A DNA stretch of 64,000 nt. Source: Candolleomyces eurysporus. Its lineage: Eukaryota > Basidiomycota > Agaricomycetes > Agaricales > Psathyrellaceae. Each line of letters opens with the position of its first letter. The stretch's first letter is position 1. The notes under the pieces are model-generated. The model was not told where the DNA came from. It saw only the letters and a program-made list of their open reading frames with translations, and ran no database searches. The position numbers and the translations under genes are program-made. Shown piece after piece: positions 31,814-43,632 of the stretch. The stretch covers positions 1 to 64,000 of the forward strand of contig JANBPK010000732.1 in the NCBI GenBank assembly GCA_027579435.1, given 5' to 3'.

Positions 31814-33839
31814 TTAATCCCGGACTCTGGCCTGACTCTGTGTGGACGAATAACCCCTCCGTCGCACGGGAGCATGCTGGAGGCGTGCCAGATCAATATA
31901 TTTAGTTTTCAGCTCAGCCTCCAGAAGCTTGATTTGGTGGTCGCGTTCCACCAAATTGGCCCCCAGAGACTTGAGTTGACGGTCGCGTTCTGCCAAATCA
32001 GCCTTCACTGACGACAGATTGGCCTGGAGAGACGAGACGAGAGCGTCGCTCTCCGCTAAATCGGCTTCTGTGTCGATTAAATCGGCCTCCAGAGACTTGA
32101 CTCGTCGATCGCGGTCCGCCAGATCGTTCTTCAGAGACGAAGCTTCCTGGCACGATTGGCAACGCTCTTCGAGTTGTTGAAGGAGCCTGAGATTTGCGCT
32201 GGTACTGGCAGCCTCTTGTATTACCTCCGCCTCGGCCGCCTTCGTTGGGGCAGAATGCGTCGCATTCAAACGCTGTACAAGCATTGCTTTTTCGTCTTGG
32301 AGGTCCTGTATTTTCCAGGATAAGAGTAGTTCGCGTTCGCGTGCTCTGAGAGTCAAGTGCTCCATCAAGAGCTCATCGCGCTCCTTCCGGCTAGTTCTTA
32401 GTTCCGCTTTTAACTCGGTGCCGAGGGACTGGAGCATTTCTTTTGCTTTTAGCACTTCGAAACAGACGTTCCTCAGCTCCTCACGCTGAGTTGCCATCAA
32501 GGACTGGATATCATACGTTAAGTAGACTGCGATGAAGCTCGGAGGACAAGCACACCTTCTCAGAGTCTTTCCAAGTCTTCCATTGAGTGGAAGACTGAGC
32601 CTGTGACCTCTCCATGGATTTCCGAATGCTGTCCATGTGGTTGTTTAAGCCCTCTTTGAGAAGCTCAAATTCTATCTCTAGGCCTGATGCTTTAGGGTCT
32701 CTCGGATGCGGAGGCGTTGAGCCTTGGTAGCTGAGTTTGGCTTGAACCTTGAGCAATTCCGAAGAAATTACACTCTTTGACGACTGGTCTTGTTGACCTT
32801 GGGGAAACCTGGTTGAGGGCTAAGGAGAATGCTGAGTCTACATCCAATGCCTGAGTGTTCAACGTTGGCATACCTTTTGACAATATTCTTGAACATTCAT
32901 CGGAGAGGAAATTTCGCTTCGCAGATCCTGGACGGTCTTGTCAATGCTGCACATGCGTTCATTGAGTGTTGATTGAAGGATATCCTGGACCAAATTGGTC
33001 TCGGTTTCTCGGTAAGTCTCGCTTTGGGCTCGTTCATGATTCTCGAGCCTATTCAACTCGAGACCGAGTAAGCTCTCCACGATGACCGCTGGGGATTGGC
33101 ACTGTATTTCCGGACGTTGAGAGACGTCGTTGAAGTGGCCAGTGCGAAGAAAACGAGCTCCCGCATCCTGAAACAATTTTGGATACCCATTGGATTTCAG
33201 CAATCGCTCTTTCTCTTCAGCCTCGTGCGGCATGTCCTGAACTTGGTCCCAATGTGTGGTAACAACGACGGTGTCCCTCAGTGCATTGTTGAGGCATAGC
33301 TTTCTGAAAATCCTTGTGTTTTTAATTGTCTCTGGTTCAGAGTCAACATTGATACGATGGAGAAAGACGATGCCAGATAGTTTGTTCTGCCTATCATACC
33401 TTCATAGCAAGGTCCCTCAGTGAGGTGAAAAATAACGAGCAAAAATGGCGCACTTGGATTCGAGAAATTCAGCGATCATCTGGAGAATGTCCTCGTCGGT
33501 TTTGGTGCCTTCGTCGCCCAAATAGCCGAACCCAGGCGTATCGACCAAAGCAACGGTCAAACCTTCTCTGGGCTCGTAGACGAATTGATTAACAATCTTG
33601 GTGCACGAAAATATGGAGCTACTGATGGGGGCGACCTCGCGACCAAGTACGGAGTTGACAAACTAAGATTCACGCTCAGTCAGCCTACGATATCGTTCAA
33701 CTTCGCCTGGGATACATACGGAGGACTTGCCCGCCCCTGTTTGACCGATAACACTATTAAAATTTCAGCCATTATACCGTCATGAGCCAAGGAGGGATAC
33801 GCACGCAACAAGCCTGACTTGATTTTGCTTCTCTTGCAT
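31814..33839 (-). CDS. AIG1-like GTPase with C-terminal coiled coil
   Basis: The start at 33839 gives MQEKQNQVRLVA, joined over a 49-nt intron to VIGQTGAGKSS (P-loop) and, after another intron, FVNSVLGREVAPISSSIFSC. G3 is VDTPGFGYLGDEG. A further exon gives KLSGIVFLHRINVD, and G4 is VVVTTHWDQV. Motifs DAGARFLRTGHF and VIVESLLGLE are shared word for word with the GTPase-otubain fusion. The C-terminal exon (32500-31814) is a long coiled coil rich in heptads such as LAERDRQLKSLGANL and SLEADLIDTEADLAESD. No protease follows: the protein ends QARVRD at the stop 31814. It is the simplest form of this GTPase in the island and is divergent from metacaspase 1. Confidence 0.85.
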
Positions 33840-34422
33840 GGTGAGTTGTGCTGACATTTCCGCTCGAGGGGGATGGCAGAAAACGAGAGTGGAACTGCTT
33901 TGTCGGGTGTTACTGGGCACAAACCATTACGTTATGGGTGCATCCGTTTCGAATCCGTCCGCACGGTTTGGGCGTCTAAATCGATGGTCATGTGTGGTGC
34001 TGGATTAGAAAGAAAGAATTCGCGAAGACTGAATAGAGACTCGTGACAGGTCGTCGCGCCGAAAATGTTCGCTTGTGGCATTACAACCTTGCTCAGGGAG
34101 CAGAGGGATGGTGGGATTAGAGGATGCACTAGTCTCCCGAAATTAGGGCAAAAGAACTGGGTTCCGTTGAGTATTAAGGTGGTCAACCTCGCAGTGGTTT
34201 TGATTTGGATCATCCATTTAGTCAAATGTTCAAGGGTGCCGTTGTTTTGGCTGAGCGATCCAAGCCGCCCAACCCCCGCGTTGACTTTGGCGTGATACAT
34301 TCAATCCGCACGAAATGGGGGAATAACCAATCTGGGGTTTGCACCCGAGGCTAGGCTCCTTGGTGCGTCTGCCTTGTCTCCTACCTCCGTATTACTCAAA
34401 TATCATCTACGTAGTACGAACG
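33840..34422. promoter_or_regulatory. Divergent spacer between GTPase and metacaspase genes
   Basis: This 583-nt region lies between two outward-facing start codons. The open frames in it (for example 33932-34300 minus) show no motif. No TATA box is evident close to either start. Confidence 0.45.
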
Positions 34423-37400
34423 ATGTCGTCCAGGTAGGGAGACCTAGACCGGTAAACGGTCTAAGGGAAACCCTCACTGCCCACTTTTGCGTAGGAAAGA
34501 GCTAACATTTCTCATAGACCTCTTTTCGCCTTGATCATCGGTATCGACGACTACACGGAGAAGGCTGGACTGCCGAAGCTCAAGGGTGCTGTCGCGGATG
34601 CTGATCGCGTTCGGCACTGGATCAGCACCAGGTTTCATGGGGCTCAAATCCGAAGCCTTCGAAACAGTGAAGCCAAGAGGAGTGCTATCATCCAGGCGCT
34701 GAAAGACTTGTCTATCAACTCAGCGATAGAGCACGATGATCCTATACTGATCTTCTACGCTGGTCATGGAACTGAAGGCGATGCGCCGAAAGAATGGTGT
34801 TGGGACTCGCAAAAAATCCAGATGATCGTGCCTTGGGATTACAGACACTCAGTCGACTCCGGCCGTGCTGTTGTGGAAGGAATCCCTGATTGTACCTTGG
34901 GTGCTCTGCTCAGAAAACTTGCTAACAAGAAGGGAAATAACATTGTACGTCATCTTCATCCAGCAGCCTAGAGAACGCGACTGTAACCAATATAATCAAA
35001 CAGACTGTTATCCTTGATTGCTGCCATTCCGGATCTGGGACTCGATCGGATTCGGACACCAGGGTCAGAGGAGGGCTTCGCGTAGGGGCTATCCCACCCA
35101 ACCTGGACGAAGACTTGTTCGATAACGATAACGCCCGGGGTGCGGGAATTCGATACAAGTTTCGACATCATGGATTAAGCTCGCATGTGCTTTTGGCCGC
35201 CTGTGCACCCAACGAGGAAGCAAGAGAGCATGGCACCTCTGGCGCCTTTACGAGGGCCCTACTCAAAGTCTTGGATAAAGATAGCGTCAATACGGCCGAG
35301 ATGACCTATAAAGATTTGATCGACTCCATTGAGGTTTTGCCAGGGTACGCTGCGCAATCCCATGGGTCAATTAGGGGAATCGCTGACATTCGAGTAGACA
35401 AACACCTCAGTGTGAAGCCAACGACAAGAATCGGTTCCTTTTCGACAGCAAACTTTCCGATAAGAAGCCCATCTGGATAGCAAACCTGAAAGACCAGCAG
35501 TTGACGATCGTTGGTGCTGGGGCATGCTACGGAACATCGATAGGGAGCACGTTCGCCGTTTGGAGAGCGCGAGAGGACGTGCAAAACCCCCCTTTGACCA
35601 CCGTGGTCGTTAACATTGTCAAACCACATGAGTCGATAGCCCCGTTCGACATGATGGTCGGCACCAAATTCTTTGTCGCCCAGATTAAAAAGAATCCCGT
35701 ACCCCAGCTGTCTATCCACGTCCCAGGGGTGATCCAAATTATGGATTGCTTCAAGGGCTTGATTTCAGGAAACCAAAACCAGCATCCACTAAGCATCTTT
35801 GTCGCTAAAGATAAGGCCCTTGCCAGCATCGGTTTGACATACCTCGCTGAACACGACGAAATCGGGTTTGAGCCACTGAACCCTGAGGAGCGACGACAGA
35901 GAATCTGTCACACCATACCCGCCACGGCTGACGACCTCCATGGGGCTCTGAGACACCTCTGCCACTATTACTATCACCGTGATCGCGTCAACAAGAAGCC
36001 ACCTACTGTGGATCAAGTCTCATTTTCGTCAAAATTCACAATCGGCTTGTTCAAGCTGCAAGAGACTGAGGATGAAAAATACGTGGAAAGGGGCCGGAAT
36101 TTGAACATCGCGACTACGGGTGTCGAGCTGATAATTGGACCAGACAATGAAGACGACGGCTATGGCTTCAGAATCACCAACAACACCAACTTCCCTGTAT
36201 TCCCTTACCTCTTCTACTTTGATAGCTCGAACTTTAGTATCGGTACGCCTCGTTCATTTAACCTGCATCCCTTCGCTTCTGACCCATCCTGCTGCACAAT
36301 TTTGTAGCGTCTATTTACCAGCCCGTAGCCGCTACGAAAGCTGAGGCTGAGGGCTGCACAAACTTCTCTCTGGGAGGAAATGAGTTCCTCACGATTGGTT
36401 ATGGGTCCGCAGGAGGTACACCCCATAGTTTCGCGATCTCGAATCCGGATTTGGATCAAGAGCAAGGCTACTTCAGGCTCTTTTTGTCAGGGCGGCCCGT
36501 CGACCTCTCCTATTTGGAACAAGGAAAAATATCTATGCAGAGCCGAGCCACCTTCACCAAGAAACCAGCCGCGAAACAGTCAACACTTTGGGATGTCATC
36601 ACCATTCCTGTCGTACTAAAGAGAGAGGAAATGATTGGGTGAGTGAGGAACTTTCGGCTTCTTCATGAAAGAAAAATAAATTGAGTTGTGTGTGTAGCAT
36701 CATTGGCTCGCAAAATGACGGGAAAAGCGCGGTACGAAATGTTCAAATACTCTACTCAACTTCTCTGCCGGTGCACGACAAGTGCGCTGACTGTTTGTTG
36801 TTTATAACAGTTCATAGACCGATTGCTCCAGTCGCTGTATGGGAAGAAAATCCCTGAGCCCTCCTTCGAAACGCCGTTCATCAAGGAGTACAATATAACA
36901 CTTCCTAAACTAGAGAGATCTTTTGTCCTTGTTGACCTCCCCGGATTCCAGGGTCCCAACATCGAGGGTCATGCTACAGTGTTACAGGTCATCGTTGAAT
37001 ATCTAGGTGCACAGTGAGTATAGACTGCAATCAATCACCGAGGACTGCATGTCTTATCAGGCTTTGCTCTTAGATACAACAACGGACGTAGATTCAAATC
37101 CCTCGTCTGGTGCTATAAAATTTCGAAACCCAAATTCACGGCAATCGACGAACTAAACGTCAACCTTGTCAAAGACATCGCAGGGCCTAATGGGTCGAAA
37201 AACCTCATGGTCCTAACGACCGATTGGGATAATGGGGCTGGAGTGGCAACGAATGTTGCAGCAAGAACTCGAACCGTGGCCAGTGTGGTGTCCCCACTCT
37301 ATCGGTATGAAAGTATGGAGAACCACCTCAAGTCTCGTTTCAAAGGAGTTGAATTCAAGAGGTTTGGGATGTTCAAGCCCTCAGACTCAGCAGGGCGGGA

Positions 37401-37755
37401 AATCATGTTGGGTAGCGCATCCGCTGAGGATCCTTTGAAATTTATTCGATCTCTGTTAGAGTCAAAGGACACCACGAAGCTCCAGGTGCAACATGAAGTT
37501 TGCAAGACGAGAATAGTGGCGGGGACAACAGCGGGGAGGAGACTTCGGGATAGATTTGAGGCGGAAATTAAGAAGAAAAAAGAGAGTATTCAAGCCCTCA
37601 ATACGGAACTTGAGGAACTGGACGGCCCGGGGCACTACAAGAAACGACTCGAAATTCAGGATGAAAGGAGAGGTGCTGAATCAGATATTGCGCAGTGGAA
37701 GAAATTTCTGGAGGATATTGAGTCGAAGACAGTGGTAGGAGTCACCCCCAGGTAA
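34423..37755 (+). CDS. Metacaspase-GTPase fusion protein, copy 1
   Basis: Exon 1 is ATGTCGTCCAG, spliced over about 70 nt to PLFALIIGIDDYTEKAG. The caspase-like p20 domain has the catalytic histidine in FYAGHGTE (about 34756-34780) and, after an intron, the catalytic cysteine in VILDCCHSGSGTRSD (about 35010-35055), then HVLLAACAPNEEA and SGAFTRALLKVL. After an intron at about 35347 comes QTPQCEANDKNRFLFD and the long C-terminal domain known from Agaricomycete metacaspases (IVGAGACYGTSIGS, ALRHLCHYYYHRDRV, FPYLFYFDSSNFSI, FLTIGYGSAGGTP). The family normally ends soon after this; here TLWDVITIPVVLKREEMIG is spliced straight into a GTPase: IIGSQNDGKSA (P-loop), LVDLPGFQGPN (G3), VLTTDWDNG (G4) and a C-terminal helical region. 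The stop is at 37753. The protein is about 1,000 residues. Metacaspases cleave after Arg/Lys and act in cell death and proteostasis. Confidence 0.88.
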
Positions 37756-37954
37756 TTTGGTATTGAGGGCGAAAGTTTCATACGGTGCCATGGATATATG
37801 TCTGTTCTTGTCTTTCACAAAGCATTGACTTGCTCCAAGAAGGCGTGATATTTGTGAAACCGCTTACCCTTCATGTACTGCTCGCAGATTTCGATTGAAG
37901 CCGTTGCGCCTGCTCTTATCGAGCAACTAATAGACTTTTTACAAAAGAACATCA

Positions 37955-39335
37955 GGAATGCATGTGCATTAAGGACCTAGGGGTGTCTGGACACCCTAAC
38001 CTTATCGGTCGCGCAGCCGCTCTCGTCAGCGATGGCTTGTTCTCGTCCGCCGAGAGCGTTAAAAAGTTAAATCACACCCTCGTAGATGGCCCGGTGGTCA
38101 TTCTTGCTGATACACCTGGATTCAACAATTATTCAGATGAAGGCAGAAAAACGGATGCGGACTCGGAGATCCTGAAAACGATCGCAGAGTTTCTCAAGAC
38201 ATAGTAAGTAACATCTCCCCTTCATACTCACCAGCAGGTATCCAGTACTCGTCCCCATCTATATGGGTTGAAGGTACGATGCCCAGAGAACTCGGAACAG
38301 AAACCGCGCTCATGGGCTCTGAAGGCCTTCTCAAAGAGCGGCCCGTTTCCTTACCACAAACTTGCCATTTCGATCCGATCCTACTATCCGGCCTCCAGAA
38401 GAGCGATATTCAACTCTAAAAACCCTGGAAACCGACGCGGGTATGATTCTGGAAGATTATATCAACGAAAGCATTCAAGTTGATGCCTTCCAAAGGACCG
38501 TAGGTTATTCCCATTCTGGAACATAAAAATATCCAGAAGGTAAGCGCCTACCTCAGTGCTCCTCTTTGCTCGCGTAATGCATGCCAGTTCGCCCTCATCC
38601 ATTTCCCGGTTTCCAAAATTAATTGAAGACCACTTTCAGTCGCTTCAAATCAATCAAGAGCAAAAACTGAAAGAGGCACGCGCTGTAATACTCGAATTTC
38701 GTACAAAACTTGTTGGAGTCAAGGCTAAGATCGATGGCCTTGATGGAACAGACCGTAGGGTCGATGGTTAAACGATATCTCACATCCCAAATCAGCGGCT
38801 CAAGTGAAGGACAACACGGACGTATACGAAAGTTCCCTCAACGACGCAGATACAGTGATCGCACTGTCTCGGGCTCTCGAGCTCAATCTCGACGTAGCGG
38901 CATATTAAGACGGCCGACCAACAGAAGGCGTCAAATTTGTGCATTTTCGAAAGGACCCCGGAACCAGAAGTATCATTATGTCTCCCTGGCTCACTGGTGA
39001 TTCAGGGTGACGGCTAATTTCAGTGTTGATAGCTCTGGATACTACGACATTCTGGTCAAAAAAGGGTGAGATGGTGGTAATTCAAATGTAGATCAACACA
39101 AATCAAGACACGCCAGTTGATCCAAAGCTTGAGATCTCGAGCGCCCGCGGCTGCTTTATCTTGTGTGACCAGCATAAAAGTGTGGCGCGGCAGATTCAGT
39201 CGTTCCTCCCCGATTTGTGTTCCCCATGATCAGACTCCGGGCAACCAGGAATCGATAACGCCTCGTGCTGTGCTCAGCCTTCTGTGACCGACGAAAGGCA
39301 CTCGTTTCGTTCTTTCAACGCATTCGCCATCATCT
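37955..39335 (+). pseudogene. Decayed partial copy of the GTPase-otubain gene and its flank
   Basis: Pieces of the gene at 27864-30720 recur in order with internal deletions. They are the GTPase part (AAALVSDGLFSS, LADTPGFNNYSDEG, IAEFLKT, about 38008-38204), a shortened stretch with VDAFQRTVGYS, the coiled-coil start (LKEARAVILEFRTK, about 38668), then a jump to the otubain C-terminal half (VIALSRALELNLDV, about 38858; GYYDILVKKG, 39040-39068). The P-loop exon and the otubain catalytic-Cys exons are missing. Stops and frameshifts are frequent. The 3' flank up to about 39335 matches that of the intact gene. It cannot encode a working enzyme. Confidence 0.85.
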
Positions 39336-39478
39336 CCCTCTCCATAACGCTGTATGCCTCTTCCTCGCCAGCAAAATCAAAAGCATAAAGTCGCTCCGCC
39401 TCCTCCGNCCCCCGAGTCTTCCTTCAAGTCCTCCCCCCCCAGCCCAACAGCGAACGCAGGAGGAGACCGGTCCTTCGC

Positions 39479-40246
39479 ATGGACCCCAACCCCGCATCCG
39501 AAGTCACGGCGCAGGCAGCATTCTCTAAGCTGGACAACCTCCTTTACCAAAATGCGGCCAGAAGGCTGCCTTTCGTCGTTCGGCTCTACTTCACTCAAGG
39601 TCTCAGTGTCCTGCGCGCGTGCAGGGCGCTTATTCAACTCTGCGCAACCTCTTCGGAGCGAGGAAAAGGAAGATACATCGAGTATTTGAGAGAGTAAGTC
39701 CTAGACGTCTTATCCTTAATTCTCTTTGATTTTTCTGGCAATCTGATAACCCTCGGCGTCCTTGACTCTTGCCAGAATAGTCGATCTCACTGGCAAAGTA
39801 ATCCTCTCGGCCTCCCATCTTTTCGTATCCGCCTCCTCCGGGGAACGCGCAGAATCCGTCGATAATGCATTTGAGAATATTTCACAACGCATATCCGTCT
39901 TCATTCGATATCTGCTGTCGCTAGAGTCCCCCGCTAGGCTTCAACGCATCCAACCGGAAATGACACTTCAAGACCTCGAGTCTTTTGGAGGGTACATCGA
40001 GGAGAGCAAACACCAGGATAAACATAGGGGTAACATTGCCCGCACGATGACCCTAGCCGCAACAGCTCAGGTACGAGTGACATGGACTTTCGCCTACATT
40101 TTTAGCCGTCGGTTCCCTGACCGGCTGACTTGTTTGTACACTCCCCACAGCTCGCGGAACATCGAAGGCGACGCTTTCTTAAGGTATGTCTGACTCGGAG
40201 AAATTACGAAGTACCATACAGAGATCTGATTTCATTCGTATACTAG
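39479..40246 (+). CDS. Unknown helical protein of about 190 residues
   Basis: Three exons join cleanly: MDPNPASEVTAQAAFSKLDN...GRYIEYLRE, IVDLTGKVILSASHLFVSAS...FENISQRISVF...TMTLAATAQ, and LAEHRRRFLKVCLTRRNYEV...SFVY. I do not recognise the family. The sequence is strongly helical with amphipathic character and no signal peptide, a little like the N-terminal helical bundles of fungal STAND proteins, but that is only an impression. It is convergent with metacaspase 2 (79 nt between stops) and sits just after the decayed GTPase-otubain copy. An alternative 3' splice at about 40181 (AAG|GTATGT) would change the C-terminus. Confidence 0.6.
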
Positions 40247-40325
40247 AAATACAACAATTTCGACTGGAGTTCCATTTAGGACTAAACAAAATTTGTTTTC
40301 TAACCCATTCACATACAATACGAAA

Positions 40326-43300
40326 TCATACGGTAAAAGCGCTATTTACCAGCTCGATATCCTCCAACGTTACCCTCCACCTTAAAATGTCCTGCGCGGC
40401 ATCCGCCTTTTCTTCCAGAAGAGCATTTCGGTCTGGGTCATGCTCCGCTAAATCATTAAGCTCAGCATCAAGACCCAGAATATCCTTTTCTTTCTTCTCA
40501 ATTTCTGCTGAAAACCTCCCCTGAAGCCTCGTTCCCGCCGTGGTCCCCACCAGTTTCTTCGTCTCGCAGGCTTCACGTTGCACCTGGAACTCCACTTCCT
40601 CGTTCGATGTCAGAGATAGAATCAATTCCAAAGGATCCTCGACCGGTGTGCTCCCTGACATCATCTTCCGAGCAGCTGGGTCAGAGAACGTCCCAAACCT
40701 CTTAAATTTCTTCACTCCTTCACAAAGAGGCTTGAGCTGAGATTCGGCTTTTTCGTAGCGCCGAAGCGGAGATACTCCAGCAGCCAAGGTCCCGGATTTC
40801 CCCACATTGGTAACCAATCCAGCTCCCTTATTCCAATTTGTTGTTAGCACCGTCACATTCTTCAATGCATTCAGCCCGGAGATGTCCTTGACGAGGTTTA
40901 GATTCTCCCCATCGACTACCGTAAATCTGGGCTTCGAGATGTTGTAGCACCAGATGAGGGATGTCAATTGACAACGCTTTTGATGTCTGGTGTACCGTAA
41001 GAGGTTGAGGTTCTCAGGACCTCCTGATTGGAGATGCCCACTCACTGTGTCGCCAAATACGCAACCATGGCTCTGAGCACCGAGACGTGGTTGTCTATGT
41101 TGTTATCCTCGAATGCGGGCAGGTCTACGAGGATCAAAGACTCCTCATCCGGTCCCCGAAGTGGGATGCTATACTCTTTGATGAATGCGTTTTGGAAGGA
41201 TGGTTCCAGCTTCTGCTTGCCATCGAGCAATTTAAATAATTCTTCCAGGAACTGAGAAGGTAGTCAGTGCACATTTGTGGCACCAATAGACCAGATTATC
41301 GTACCGTGCTCTTCCCATTATTTCGCGAGCCGATGATACTAGAGACAAGATTCAGATGATTGCGTGTCAGGAAAGACAATTTGGCTCACCCAATCATACG
41401 GATTGGTGGAGGCTCCTCGCCCCTCTTGAGTACAACGGGGACAGTAATCGCTCCCCACATCATCGCTGGGTCTATACTACGACGCTTCTCTGTGAAACCG
41501 CGGGTTTTCTCTGATATTGCTCCCTTTTTCAAGGTGGAAAGATCGACGTGCCGCGTTGACACGTAGAGCCTGAGATATCCTTGCTCTAGATCCAATTTGT
41601 CATCTGAAATGGCGAGANTTCTGGGGTGTGGCACCTGCTGACCCGTAGCCCACTGTGAGAGAGCTAAGTGCTGGCAGGGAGTGTATTGAACTTTCTTTGG
41701 CCCCGTCCTGCGCAATAGCTACAGGTTGATAAATCGGTGCTACGGGTATTGCTTCGCGGTTAGATCGCAATACCGCTGATCGAACGAAAGATGCGTACTT
41801 ATGCTGAAGTTTGAACTGTCAAAATAGAACAGATACGGAAACACAGGGAATTCGGTGTTGTTGGTGATTCTAAAGCCGTACATATCTTCTGCATTGTGCG
41901 ATCCAATGGTGAGCTCGACGCCAGTACCCTGGATGTTCAGGTTCGGACCGCTTGGCACGTAGATCTCTTCATCATTTTCTTCCAACGTGAATACGTCGAC
42001 GGTAAATTTGGAGGAGAATGGAACTTTATGATCTTGTTGTCCTATAACTTGCGTGCTGACCCGATCGCGGTGATAGTAATAGTGGCACAGATGATCCAGC
42101 GCCCCATAAAGATCTTCGGCAGTGCAGTCAATTGTATGACGGATTTTCTGATCCTGCTCTTCAGGCTTGAGCATTTCGAATCCAATTTCGCGGTATTTAT
42201 CGAAGTAGGTAAGACCGATGCTGGCAAGCGCTTTATCCCTGGTGACGGCAATGCTTAACGGCGGCCTGCTTTCGGTTTCTAGAAACAGATCTTCAAAGCA
42301 ATTCATATTTTGGATAATCTCGGGGACGTGGATGAAAAGCGTAGGTTTGGGATTCTCCTTGATCTGGGCGACGAGCGATCTGGAGCCGACTTTCTCCTTG
42401 AGCGTGGCTATCGATTCGTGTGCCTTGACTACTTCAACGGTCACCGTCGCCAGCGGGTCGGCTTTTAAATCACTTCGCGACTTCCAGATCGCGAACTTGC
42501 TCCCGACCGATATCCCATGGATTGCTCCGGCACCAACGATGATCAATTTTTTGTCTTTCGACGTCACGTCCAAGACAGGGTTCATGTTGGCAACCTTTCT
42601 GTCGAAGAGGAACCTACCCCTGTAGTGGCCTTCGCACTGGGGGGTTTGTCTGTTTACTCGTTAACATCAAATCTTACTCGAGTGCCTCAAGGAAACGCAC
42701 GTTTGCAATTTGTCCATCCGCTCCATCAAGCCCTGATAGGTTAGCTCGGCAGTATTGACCCCATTCAACGCCTTGAGTAGGGCCACGGTGAAGGCCCCAG
42801 AGGACCCGTTCTCGTGGGCAAATTCGTGAGGTGCACACGCAGCCAAAAGGACGTGTGACCGTAGTCCATAATGCTCGAACTTGGGCTTAATTTGTGCTCC
42901 TCGGGTGCGAGAAAGCTCAAGGTCCTCGTCCAGGTCGGCAGGCTTGAGGTCTTCGTCCAGGTTAGCCGGGAACTCCCCTTCGCAAGGTCCTCCTCTGATC
43001 CTGGTGTCCGAGTCCGATCGTGTCCCGGAGCCGGAATGGCAGCAGTCAAGAATCACGGTCTGGTCCAGGTCAGGTATTGCATTTGAATGCTATGAAAAGG
43101 CAGAGGACGTACAATGTTGTTGCCCTTCTTCTTGGCAAGTTTACTGAGGAGTACACTCAATGTACGATCTGGAATTCCATGGATAATACGGTCAGGGCTA
43201 TCGGCATCGGATTGCTTGAAGTTCCAAGGAACAATCATTTGTATGTTCGGGGAGTCCCAACACCATTGTTTAGGTGCACGAGCTTGTGTTCCATGACCCG

Positions 43301-43632
43301 CATAGTAGATCAGGATGGGATCATCGCGCTTGATCTTTGGATCAGTAGATAAGCCCTCAAGGGCCTCAACGATAGCCTTCCTGGTGGCCGCGTTGTCTCG
43401 AAGGTATTGAATATGGGACGGTGGAACATTGAAGTCCTTGATGAGCCAATTCCGAATACTGTCAGCATCGCGGACAGCACCCTTGAGCTTAATGAACCCA
43501 GTCTCTGGCGTGTAATCATCGATGCCGATTATCAAAGCAAAGAGACGGGAGCCCGACGGACTGGAAAGGCGATTAGACCCTGAGCAAGGCAAGGACCGGC
43601 AACTGAAACAGTCAACCTTACCTGGATTCCAT
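40326..43632 (-). CDS. Metacaspase-GTPase fusion protein, copy 2
   Basis: This is a paralogue of copy 1 with the same domains and intron positions. I chose the start at 43632 because ATGGAATCCAG|GTAAGG mirrors exon 1 of copy 1, down to the preceding ACGAACG; a longer open frame begins at 43712. The caspase domain reads LFALIIGIDDYTPETG, with His in IYYAGHGTQ (about 43295) and Cys in VILDCCHSGSGTRSD (about 43050). After QTPQCEGHYRGRFLFD come the C-terminal domain (IVGAGAIHGISVGS, HLCHYYYHRDRV, FPYLFYFDSSNFSI) and then, once the n at 41618 is removed, TVGYGSAGATPQNLAISDD in frame. The GTPase follows: IIGSRNNGKST, LVDLPAFEDNN (G3 with Ala for Gly), VLTTNWNKG (G4 with Asn for Asp). Both G3 and G4 deviate from consensus, so nucleotide binding may be altered compared with copy 1. 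Confidence 0.86.
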
